Assembly (NCBI GenBank): GCA_005885025.1
Contig: VAYC01000210.1
Coordinates: forward strand, 580 to 8,074
Reading direction: 5' to 3'
Length of the DNA stretch: 7,495 nt
DNA from: Actinomycetota bacterium
Lineage (GTDB): Bacteria > Actinomycetota > UBA4738
Position numbers and translations under genes: made by a program. Position 1 is the stretch's first letter. Each line of letters opens with the position of its first letter. Positions 1 to 5,777 of the stretch are shown in pieces. The notes under the pieces are model-generated. The model saw only the letters and a program-made list of their open reading frames with translations. It did not search any database and had not been told where the DNA came from.

Positions 1-2349
1 GCGGTATGCGGTGCCCGCCGGCTCCGCGACGATCCCGTAGGCAGGCGTGATGCGGTCTGCCCTGCCCACGGACCAGGAGCCCTGGGCCGCTTGGATCGCC
101 TGTGCGCCCAGCCCCACACCCACCACCAGTGCCATGGCCCCGGCCCCCAGCTGCCGGTGGCCGAACGAGACGAGCCCCACCTTTCTCAGCAGGTCCGCCA
201 GGCCCAGACCGACCAGGAGCGCGAACCCGAACGCCGCCACGCCGAGGTAGGCGACCGGGTTGGAGAGTGCGGCTGGCAGATAGCCCGCCGCCGCCAACCA
301 CGCCAGATAGATCGAGAGGATGCTGGCGATGGCGGCGCGGAAGCCCGGCCTGGCGGAGCGTCGGGACGCGAAGCCAAGGGCAAGGACAGCGGCAACTGGG
401 AAGAAGAACCCGGTCGGCCACGAACCCGGACCGCGACCCGGCCACAGTCGGGCAAGGGCGGCGAAGGAGGCGCGGCCCGCGTGATCTGAGAGCCCGGCCG
501 CGCCGTTCTGCAGGACACCGAACGCGAGGGGGAAAAGGAGGATTCCCGCCGTCAGGACAGCGAGGCAGGCGAGGCCCGCTCCTCGCGCTCGCCTCGTTCC
601 GGGAAGAGGGGTCAGGGCAGCGGCCGCCACGGCCACACCCGCCGCGAGAACGGTCCCGGGGAAGAACGAGACGAGGACGGCGAGCCCCAGACCCGCGCCC
701 ACCACCCAGCGGCGAACCGGCACCCGGAGGCTCGGGTCGTCGAACGGAAGGAAGAGCTTGGACAGCAGCCAGGGGACCCCGGCCAGGAACACCAGCGCCG
801 GGATGCGTCCCTCTGAGACTCCCCACAACACCACGTTGGAGAGCCCGTAGCAGGCGCCGGCCACCGCCGCCGGGAGCCGCTCCTCCGTGTGGACTCGAAC
901 CGCCCGGTAGCAACTGGCCGCCGCGACCGCGGGCAGGCCGAGCAGCAAGATCTTCGCGAGCAACCAGGGGTTGCCGAACGTCATGATGCTTCCCAGCCCG
1001 AGCAGGCCGAGCGCGGGGCTGGCTGCCTGCGTGCCACCCAAGCCCGTGTGTCGTAGCCCAGAGACGAGCTCGTTGAAGAATCCGGTCGGCGAGGCAGGGA
1101 AGGCTCCCAGCCCGGGCCCAACCAGAACCGGGGCGCCCAGCAGGTTCCGGTAGGCCAGGGCAGCGATGAGCAGGGCCATGGCCCACGCTGAGGCGACCGG
1201 GTGATTGCGCGCGAATCCGAGCGCCCGCCTGGCCGGTGGCTCCGGTTGGTCTATTTCTTCGCGGGGGGGCAGCAGGGCTTCCGCTGCGGTCTGTCCCCAG
1301 CGGCGGACACGGATCCCGGTGGGCGCCATGGACCGGCGCACCGATCGATCGGGCACGCGACGCACTGCCTGGGCACGGATCCGGAGACGAACGGTCCGGG
1401 GAAGGTGTGCCACGTTCCATCCCCACGCGGCCAGCACTTGGTAGGCGTCCTGGAACCGCCGGCTCGCGGCGAGGAACGCCACCCGAATGATCCCCTGGAC
1501 CAGATAGAGAGGGAGGATCCAGATGAGGGACAGCAGTCCGTAGTTCTTCAGGATGCTCGCCAGGGCGGCCCGTTCCCGGAAGTAGCGCTCGCGCGGGGCG
1601 GCGGTGGCTCCCACCCGTTCGCCGCGGACCGAGGCCTCACGATGTCGGGCCAAGGCCGTGGGAGTCATGAGGACTCGGAAACCCGCCACCCTCGCTCGCC
1701 AACAGAAGTCGAGGTCCTCCTGGGCGGGAGAGAGCCGATCGTCGAGCGGCCCGATACGGTTCCACACCTCTTTCGCCACCAACATGGCGCACGACGAGAC
1801 GTACAGGACCTCCCGGATCCGGTCGTACTGGCCCTGGTCGATCTCTCCCTCTTCGAGCGGCGAGTACGGGTATCCGAAACGGTCTGTGGACAGGCCGATC
1901 TCGCGGAGGACGCGAGGCTCCTCCCAGTCCACCACCTTCGGACCGACGACCCCGACTCCCTCGACTCGCTCGGCCGCTTCCACCAGCGCGCCCACCGCGC
2001 CCCGGTCCAGCACGGTGTCGTCGTGCAGGAAGAGAACGTAGTCGGCCTGCCCCGCCGCCTCGGACTGGAGCGCCCAGTCCACGGCTCCAGCGAACCCGAG
2101 GTTCCGTTCGCTCCTCAGGACCCGATCTGGACCGAGCGCCGACCGGAGGAGGTCGGCCGAACCATCCGATGATTGGTTGTCGACGGCCAAGACGCCGATG
2201 CGGGGATGCGTCTGCCTGGCCAAGCCCATCAGGGACTGGCGAAGCCACCGCCCCCCATCCCTCACCACCAGCAACACCAGTACGCTCGGCGGTTGGACCC
2301 TTCGGGGCGGCGGAGATGCCCTCGGGGAGCGCGTCTCAACCTGTGGCAT
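1..2349 (-). CDS. Family 2 glycosyltransferase fused to a large polytopic membrane domain (C-terminus cut by window edge)
   Basis: The frame is open for 783 codons from the ATG at 2349 to base 1, so the C-terminus is missing. Residues about 23-240 look like a GT-A, family 2 glycosyltransferase: the hydrophobic strand PSVLVLLVV, then AVDNQSSDGS (55-64), the metal/nucleotide-sugar motif FLHDDT (107-112, DXD-like) and the acidic motif QEDLDFCWR (210-218). A hydrophobic segment follows at about 272-293, then a basic cytoplasmic-looking linker to about 380. After that come roughly nine or ten hydrophobic segments (starting near 384, 462, 493, 515, 549, 590, 648, 672, 697 and 734). The membrane half resembles GT-C or YfhO/AftD-like polytopic envelope proteins in layout only; that is inference. 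The likely role is transfer of a sugar from a nucleotide or lipid donor to a cell-envelope glycan at the membrane. The start is the first ATG after an in-frame stop at 2398-2400. No clear Shine-Dalgarno precedes it, and a GTG at 2394 is less likely. Acceptor and donor are unknown. Confidence 0.85.
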   Translation of the reverse strand, partial: MPQVETRSPRASPPPRRVQPPSVLVLLVVRDGGRWLRQSLMGLARQTHPRIGVLAVDNQSSDGSADLLRSALGPDRVLRSERNLGFAGAVDWALQSEAAGQADYVLFLHDDTVLDRGAVGALVEAAERVEGVGVVGPKVVDWEEPRVLREIGLSTDRFGYPYSPLEEGEIDQGQYDRIREVLYVSSCAMLVAKEVWNRIGPLDDRLSPAQEDLDFCWRARVAGFRVLMTPTALARHREASVRGERVGATAAPRERYFRERAALASILKNYGLLSLIWILPLYLVQGIIRVAFLAASRRFQDAYQVLAAWGWNVAHLPRTVRLRIRAQAVRRVPDRSVRRSMAPTGIRVRRWGQTAAEALLPPREEIDQPEPPARRALGFARNHPVASAWAMALLIAALAYRNLLGAPVLVGPGLGAFPASPTGFFNELVSGLRHTGLGGTQAASPALGLLGLGSIMTFGNPWLLAKILLLGLPAVAAASCYRAVRVHTEERLPAAVAGACYGLSNVVLWGVSEGRIPALVFLAGVPWLLSKLFLPFDDPSLRVPVRRWVVGAGLGLAVLVSFFPGTVLAAGVAVAAAALTPLPGTRRARGAGLACLAVLTAGILLFPLAFGVLQNGAAGLSDHAGRASFAALARLWPGRGPGSWPTGFFFPVAAVLALGFASRRSARPGFRAAIASILSIYLAWLAAAGYLPAALSNPVAYLGVAAFGFALLVGLGLADLLRKVGLVSFGHRQLGAGAMALVVGVGLGAQAIQAAQGSWSVGRADRITPAYGIVAEPAGTAYR

Positions 2350-2496
2350 GGAGTAAACGCGAGGAAGCGCCAAAAACGACGCGCAGCATAGCACGGCTCA
2401 TGGGCGACCTCGCCGCCAGGGGCCGCTTGTCGCAAGTTCTGCGACCGGCGGCGAACCGGTCCCGGCGCCCGAGCCAACGTACAGGGACGGACCGGA

Positions 2497-2544
2497 ATCC
2501 CGATGAGGAGGTGAAAATCGCCCTCCTCGATGAAACGTCGGGAT
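2497..2544 (-). terminator. Two-tier hairpin behind the small basic gene, terminator-like
   Basis: Two nested 7-bp inverted repeats are perfect. The inner pair is GAGGAGG (2505-2511) with CCTCCTC (2522-2528) around a 10-base loop. The outer pair is ATCCCGA (2497-2503) with TCGGGAT (2538-2544). The arms are separated by a 1-base and a 9-base bulge. It begins 8 bases past the stop codon of the 33-residue gene when read on the minus strand. There is no real T-run after it, so it may be a weak high-GC terminator, an mRNA-stabilising hairpin or an attenuator before the glycosyltransferase gene. Confidence 0.4.
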
Positions 2545-2552
2545 GTCTTCGG

Positions 2553-2654
2553 CTACCGCTTCTTCTTCGCCGAGGACTTCCGCCTCGTCGACTTCCTCTT
2601 GGCCGTCGACTTCTTGGCGGTGGACTTCTTTGCGGACCTCCGCTTTGCTGGCAT
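2553..2654 (-). CDS. Small lysine/arginine-rich repeat protein, 33 residues, possible nucleic-acid-binding peptide
   Basis: An ATG at 2654 opens 33 codons ending in TAG (2553-2555). The protein has 11 Lys and 6 Arg, no acidic residue, and otherwise mostly Ser, Thr and Ala. It is built of near-repeats of five or six residues: AKKST (8-12), AKKST (13-17), AKRKST (18-23), RRKSS (24-28) and AKKKR (29-33). This resembles the basic tails of actinobacterial HU (HupB) or histone H1-like proteins, so nucleoid, RNA or ribosome binding is a reasonable guess, but no globular domain is present. It starts 24 bp after whiB on the same strand and has an ideal Shine-Dalgarno, so it is probably co-transcribed with whiB. 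It is not a tail cut from a larger gene, because it has its own start, ribosome site and stop. Function is unknown. I am fairly sure it is translated because the ribosome site, coding repeat and operon spacing agree. Confidence 0.7.
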   Translation of the reverse strand: MPAKRRSAKKSTAKKSTAKRKSTRRKSSAKKKR

Positions 2655-2658
2655 GGAC

Positions 2659-2667
2659 TCACCTCCT
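2659..2667 (-). promoter_or_regulatory. Near-perfect Shine-Dalgarno of the 33-residue gene
   Basis: The minus strand reads AGGAGGTGA, complementary over nine bases to the usual 3' end of 16S rRNA. Its AGGAGG core lies 7 bases before the ATG at 2654. It is the strongest ribosome binding site I found in the window and is the main reason for calling the short frame a gene. Confidence 0.75.
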
Positions 2668-2678
2668 CTCAAGACTGG

Positions 2679-2906
2679 TCACGACGCCATGCGCTTCAGG
2701 CGTCGACGTTCCCGCTCGCTCATTCCTCCCCATACCCCATAGCGTTCGTCCCGTCTCAAGGCATAGTTGAGGCATTCGATGCGAACGGGGCACTCCGCAC
2801 ATATCCGTTTGGCCTCGCGCGACGACCCTCCCTTTTCGGGGAAGAAGATCTCTGGGTCGAAGTCTCTGCATCGTGCTCGGTCCTGCCATGGAACGAAATG
2901 GTGCAC
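2679..2906 (-). CDS. whiB: WhiB-family iron-sulfur transcription regulator
   Basis: This 75-residue protein has the four cysteines that hold the [4Fe-4S] cluster of Wbl proteins: Cys13, Cys36, Cys39 and Cys45, spaced C-x22-C-x2-C-x5-C. The family turn GVWGG is at 57-61, and a basic tail, RERRRLKR (65-72), would contact DNA. Wbl proteins bind the principal sigma factor and act as redox- or nitric-oxide-sensitive regulators. The start is GTG at 2906: an in-frame TAA lies just upstream, and a purine-rich site (GGGGGAG) is 7 bases before the GTG. It is short for the family (M. tuberculosis WhiB1 is 84 residues), but the whole core is present. The position beside F420 genes parallels whiB2 (Rv3260c) next to fbiA in M. 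tuberculosis, so this is probably the whiB2/WhmD-type cell-division and differentiation regulator. The paralogue assignment is inference from neighbourhood. A 33-residue basic gene follows 24 bp downstream. Confidence 0.95.
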   Translation of the reverse strand: MHHFVPWQDRARCRDFDPEIFFPEKGGSSREAKRICAECPVRIECLNYALRRDERYGVWGGMSERERRRLKRMAS

Positions 2907-2922
2907 TCCGGCTCTCCCCCGA

Positions 2923-2940
2923 AATTACATTCTTGTAATT
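2923..2940 (-). promoter_or_regulatory. AT-rich inverted repeat overlapping the likely -10 box of whiB
   Basis: The 18-bp sequence AATTACATTCTTGTAATT has perfect 7-bp arms and a 4-base spacer, and is strikingly AT-rich for this genome. Read toward whiB, the distal arm contains TGTAAT (2929-2924), five of six bases matching the -10 consensus TATAAT. Transcription would start about 10-15 bases before the GTG, just ahead of the GGGGGAG ribosome site. No good TTGACA-like -35 lies 16-18 bases upstream, so an activator or alternative sigma factor may be needed. The symmetry would also suit a dimeric repressor or autoregulation. Confidence 0.45.
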
Positions 2941-2951
2941 CTGGACCACTT

Positions 2952-2972
2952 CGGACTCGAAACGCAAGTCCG
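2952..2972. repeat. Inverted repeat upstream of the whiB promoter
   Basis: CGGACT (2952-2957) and AGTCCG (2967-2972) form a perfect 6-bp inverted repeat with a 9-base spacer. It lies about 23 bases upstream of the putative whiB -10 box, roughly where a -35-region or activator site would be. It may be an operator or a chance repeat; nothing else identifies it. Confidence 0.25.
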
Positions 2973-3073
2973 GGGCCAAACTTTTTCCGATCGGGTTCCC
3001 TCGCTTCATCTCCACCCGAGATCGTGGTCGCATCACCGGCCACATGCAAGCCACGGAGGGCACTTTTTCTCCA

Positions 3074-3088
3074 GTCAGCCTGGCTGAC
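3074..3088. repeat. 15-bp near-perfect palindrome between fbiC and whiB
   Basis: GTCAGCC-T-GGCTGAC is a perfect 7-bp inverted repeat around one central base. As RNA the centre would have to open into a 3-base loop (6-bp stem). Neither strand shows a T-run after it, so it is a poor terminator. A one-base centre suits a dimeric DNA-binding protein better. Beyond this palindrome and the other repeats listed, I see no gene in the 277-bp gap from 2907 to 3183. Confidence 0.3.
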
Positions 3089-3121
3089 GATCTTGGTAAG
3101 CCTGCTTGACGAAATCGCCAA

Positions 3122-3138
3122 GAAAACCCCGAGTTTTC
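3122..3138 (-). terminator. Probable terminator of fbiC
   Basis: GAAAAC and GTTTTC form a perfect 6-bp stem around a 5-base loop. On the minus strand the distal arm supplies the T-rich end (GTTTTCTT). It starts 45 bases past the fbiC stop codon. The stem is mostly A-T, so termination strength is uncertain, but it is the best candidate to separate fbiC from the whiB transcript. Confidence 0.4.
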
Positions 3139-3183
3139 CACAAGTCACCCACATGTAGAGGTCGGTCGATTGGGGGGTAAGGT

Positions 3184-5586
3184 TTAGCGCGCGGCGGGTT
3201 GCCGGGGCCGTCCGACCCGACCGTAGGTGGTGGTTCGCTCCGCGGGGACCCGCCCGATGTCGAGGATGACCTGGGCGAATTCCTCCGGTTCCTTGCGGAT
3301 CCCCCATTCCGCGCCGGCCATGCGGGAGATGGTCTCCTCCATCAGGGTCCCGCCAAAGTCGTTGGCTCCTCCCTGGAGGATCAGCTTGCAGTAGTCCATC
3401 CCCATCTTCACCCAGGAGACCTGGACGTTCGGGATGCGGCCGTCCAGGAGGATCCGGGCCACGGAGTGCATGCGGCGGTTGTCGTCCAGGGTTGGACCCG
3501 GCCGGGCCTTTCCGGCGAGGTAGATCGGAGAGTTCTGCCAAACGAACGGAAGGGGCACGAACTCCGTGAACCCACCCGTCTCGTCCTGGATGCGGGCGAG
3601 GCGCCGGATGTGGGCAACCCAGTGGGGGGGCGCGTCCACGTGACCGTACATGATCGTCGAGGAACTCCGGATCCCCAAGGAGTGGGCGGTCTTGACGATG
3701 TCCTCCCAGCTGTCGGCGGGGAGCTTTCCTTTCGTCAGCACCCACCGAACATCGTCGTCGAGGATCTCGGCGGCGGTCCCGGGGATCGTGCCGAGGCCTC
3801 GGGCACGGCACTCCTGGAGGAACTCACGGAATGAGATGCCCAGCCGCGTGGACCCGTTCAGCACTTCCATGGGGCTGAACGCGTGGATGTGAATCTCCGG
3901 GACCCGAGCCTTGATCGCGTCGAGGACCTGGAAATAGAAATCTCCGGGGAGGCTCGGGTGGAGACCGCCCTGGATGCAGACCTCGGTGGCGCCGTAGTCC
4001 GACGCCTCCTGTGCCCGGTCGGCAACCTCCTCGAGCGACAAGGTGTAGGACTCCGCATCGACCTCTCGCTGCGCGAAGGCGCAGAACCGGCACCCCGTGT
4101 AGCAGACGTTGGTGAAGTTGATGTTGCGGTTCACGACGTAGGTGACCTCGTCCCCCACCGCCTCCCGCCGGAGGTCGTCGGCCACCCGGCACAGGGCCTC
4201 CAGGGCGTCCCCGTCCGCTTGGAACAGCGCAAGGGCTTCCTCGTCGCTGATGGCCTGTCCGTGTGCAGCCCTCGACAGGGCTCGCTTGACGTCGGCGTCC
4301 AACCTCGCCGGCGATCCCCTGGGACGCCCGATCCACTCCCGTGTCACGGCGATGTGGTCGAAGCTGCCGTAGACGTCCTCAGCGTCCTCCCGGAGGCCCG
4401 CGCCCGACCCCTTGGCAAAGTTCAGCGCGATGGTCCGGGGCTTCCACACGACCTCGGGGTCTTGCCACCGCGTGGCCTGAGGACGTGACCGGGTCGGATC
4501 GGCCAAGCCGTCGGGGCCGGCCAGCCTTCGGACCGGCTCCTGCATCTTCCCCGCGATCCAGGGGTCGGGCTTCAACGCGTACCCGGGGTAGATCGCCAGG
4601 CGCTCCCGCAGCTCGTAGCCTTTGTCCGCGGTCCGGCGTTCGAGGTCTCGGAGCTTCGGCCACGGCGCCTCCGGGTTGACGTGGTCGATCGTCACCGGCG
4701 AGACCCCGCCCCAGTCGTTGATGCCGGCGTCGATCAGGCGAGGGTAGTGGGGGTCAGAGAGGTTCGGAGGGGCCTGGACGTTCATCTTCGGCCCGAACAC
4801 CACCCGGGCCGTGGCGACCGTCGCCAGGAACTCCTCTTCGCCGGGCTCCGGCGCATCGTGCATGGCCGTCCCCGGCTTGGCCCTGAAGTTCTGGACGATG
4901 ACTTCCTGGACATGCCGGTACGTCCGGTCGACGTCACGGATGGCGAACAGGGACTCGGCGCGTTCGCGAAGGGTCTCTCCGATCCCCACCAGGATTCCGG
5001 TGGTGAACGGTATCGACAGGCGGCCCGCATCCTCGATGGTGCGCAACCTGACCGCCGGCACCTTGTCGGGCGACCCGAAGTGGGGCCCGCCCTTCTGCGA
5101 GAGGCGCTCGGATGAGGTCTCGAGCATGAGGCCCATCGAAACGCTGACATGCTTCAGCCGAGCCATGTCCTCCCAGCTCATCACGCCGGGATTGAGGTGC
5201 GGCAGCAGGCCCGTCTCCTCGATGACCTTGATCGACATCGCTCGAACGTAGTCCAGGGTCGAGTGATAGCCGCGTTCGGCCAGCCACTCCCGGGCCACCG
5301 GATAGCGATCCTCGGGTCGGTCACCGAGGGTGAACAGCGCCTCCTTACACCCCTGCCGACGGCCGGCCTCGGCGATGGCTACGACGTCGTCGGGAGTGAG
5401 GAATGGCTTTTCAAGCTTTGCAGGCGGCTTGGCGAACGTGCAGTAGTGGCAATGGTCCCGGCACAACATGGTGAGGGGGATGAACACCTTCCGGGAGTAG
5501 GTGATGGTCCTCCCGTGACCGAGGTCGCGAAGAGACCCCGCGACGGCCATGAGATCCCTCAGTCCTTCTCCGCGGGCGGAGAGCAC
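3184..5586 (-). CDS. fbiC: FbiC, bifunctional Fo synthase (CofG-CofH fusion, two radical SAM domains)
   Basis: FbiC makes Fo (7,8-didemethyl-8-hydroxy-5-deazariboflavin), the F420 chromophore, from tyrosine and 5-amino-6-ribitylaminouracil. Numbered from the GTG at 5586, the CofG half covers about residues 25-345, with radical SAM cysteines C42-x3-C46-x2-C49 in CRDHCHYC. The CofH half covers about 430-800, with C495-x3-C499-x2-C502 in CYTGCRFC. Other typical stretches are YSRKVFIPLT (30-39), NDWGGVSPVT (290-299), FTNVCYTG (491-498) and GGANDFGGTLMEE (739-751). Both triads are intact, so both activities are expected in this cytoplasmic enzyme. From GTG it is 800 residues against about 856 in M. 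tuberculosis. The difference is at the N-terminus, where FbiC-like codons continue upstream without a usual start codon; the GTG has only a weak ribosome site, so the true start is probably further upstream. The gene is divergent from fbiA-fbiB. It ends in TAA. Confidence 0.96.
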   Translation of the reverse strand: MLSARGEGLRDLMAVAGSLRDLGHGRTITYSRKVFIPLTMLCRDHCHYCTFAKPPAKLEKPFLTPDDVVAIAEAGRRQGCKEALFTLGDRPEDRYPVAREWLAERGYHSTLDYVRAMSIKVIEETGLLPHLNPGVMSWEDMARLKHVSVSMGLMLETSSERLSQKGGPHFGSPDKVPAVRLRTIEDAGRLSIPFTTGILVGIGETLRERAESLFAIRDVDRTYRHVQEVIVQNFRAKPGTAMHDAPEPGEEEFLATVATARVVFGPKMNVQAPPNLSDPHYPRLIDAGINDWGGVSPVTIDHVNPEAPWPKLRDLERRTADKGYELRERLAIYPGYALKPDPWIAGKMQEPVRRLAGPDGLADPTRSRPQATRWQDPEVVWKPRTIALNFAKGSGAGLREDAEDVYGSFDHIAVTREWIGRPRGSPARLDADVKRALSRAAHGQAISDEEALALFQADGDALEALCRVADDLRREAVGDEVTYVVNRNINFTNVCYTGCRFCAFAQREVDAESYTLSLEEVADRAQEASDYGATEVCIQGGLHPSLPGDFYFQVLDAIKARVPEIHIHAFSPMEVLNGSTRLGISFREFLQECRARGLGTIPGTAAEILDDDVRWVLTKGKLPADSWEDIVKTAHSLGIRSSSTIMYGHVDAPPHWVAHIRRLARIQDETGGFTEFVPLPFVWQNSPIYLAGKARPGPTLDDNRRMHSVARILLDGRIPNVQVSWVKMGMDYCKLILQGGANDFGGTLMEETISRMAGAEWGIRKEPEEFAQVILDIGRVPAERTTTYGRVGRPRQPAAR

Positions 5587-5688
5587 GGCTTCCGTCTCGT
5601 CGATTGAGAGCGTCTTCCCCGCCCGCGCCCGGGCGAGCGCGCGGCGGAGCTGGTGGGCGAGGTCCGTCAGGGCGTGGGTGGAATCTAG
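5587..5688 (-). other. Likely N-terminal extension of FbiC with no conventional start codon
   Basis: The fbiC frame stays open upstream of the GTG at 5586. It encodes LRRALARARAGKTLSIDE and then joins the annotated start. From memory, M. tuberculosis FbiC has a very similar stretch (LRRVLRRARDGVTLNVDE) just before the matching position, so this is probably real FbiC sequence. I find no ATG, GTG or TTG in this frame up to at least position 5824. The only near-start is a CTG at 5670. A good Shine-Dalgarno (AAAGGAG, minus strand 5702-5696) sits 7 bases before an in-frame CTA at 5688. An ATG at 5735 opens a 16-codon frame that ends in TAG at 5687-5685, one base out of the fbiC frame. A non-standard start, a single-base assembly error or a real frameshift could each explain this. 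Confidence 0.5.
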
Positions 5689-5777
5689 GGCCGGGCTCCT
5701 TTGGTCGCAAACAACCCGATCCGCCCTGTGGTCATTCCCCGGCGTCAGGAGGAGCCGATTCCGGAGAAGATACAGGC
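5689..5777. promoter_or_regulatory. Divergent intergenic region between fbiC and fbiA
   Basis: This short stretch must hold promoters for both F420 transcripts unless they lie inside the genes. I see no convincing -35/-10 pair on either strand. A weak TATCTT on the minus strand (5772-5767) is the best -10 candidate for fbiC. On the plus strand GGAGAAG (5763-5769) is a plausible ribosome site for fbiA, 8 bases before its GTG, and AGGAGGAG (5747-5754) lies further upstream. Confidence 0.35.

Noticed and set aside
1201..2172. Long plus-strand open frame (323 codons)
   Set aside because: It is antisense to the glycosyltransferase, whose catalytic motifs are clear on the minus strand; long empty frames are common opposite GC-rich genes.
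2385..2390. TATGCT on the minus strand as a -10 box for the glycosyltransferase
   Set aside because: There is no acceptable -35 at 16-18 bases upstream, and such hexamers arise often by chance.
2429..2460. Two small inverted repeats (GTCGCA/TGCGAC and ACCGG/CCGGT)
   Set aside because: Stems of 5-6 bp are expected by chance in GC-rich DNA, the two overlap each other, and they lack any terminator or operator context.
3134..3142. TTTTCCACA, a match to the DnaA-box consensus
   Set aside because: A single site overlapping a hairpin, with no cluster of boxes, dnaA, dnaN or AT-rich unwinding region; chance is the better explanation.
2169..3158. Plus-strand 329-codon frame across whiB and the gaps
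   Set aside because: It runs antisense through whiB, the small basic gene and the intergenic hairpins, and its translation shows no recognisable domain.
2756..3811. Minus-strand 351-codon frame overlapping fbiC and whiB
   Set aside because: It is an out-of-frame shadow of the fbiC C-terminus and the whiB N-terminus, rich in Pro, Arg and Gly as expected for shifted GC-rich codons.
5604..5777. Upstream extension of fbiA by 58 codons
   Set aside because: The CofD N-terminus begins exactly at GTG 5778. The extension is low-complexity and antisense to the fbiC N-terminal region.
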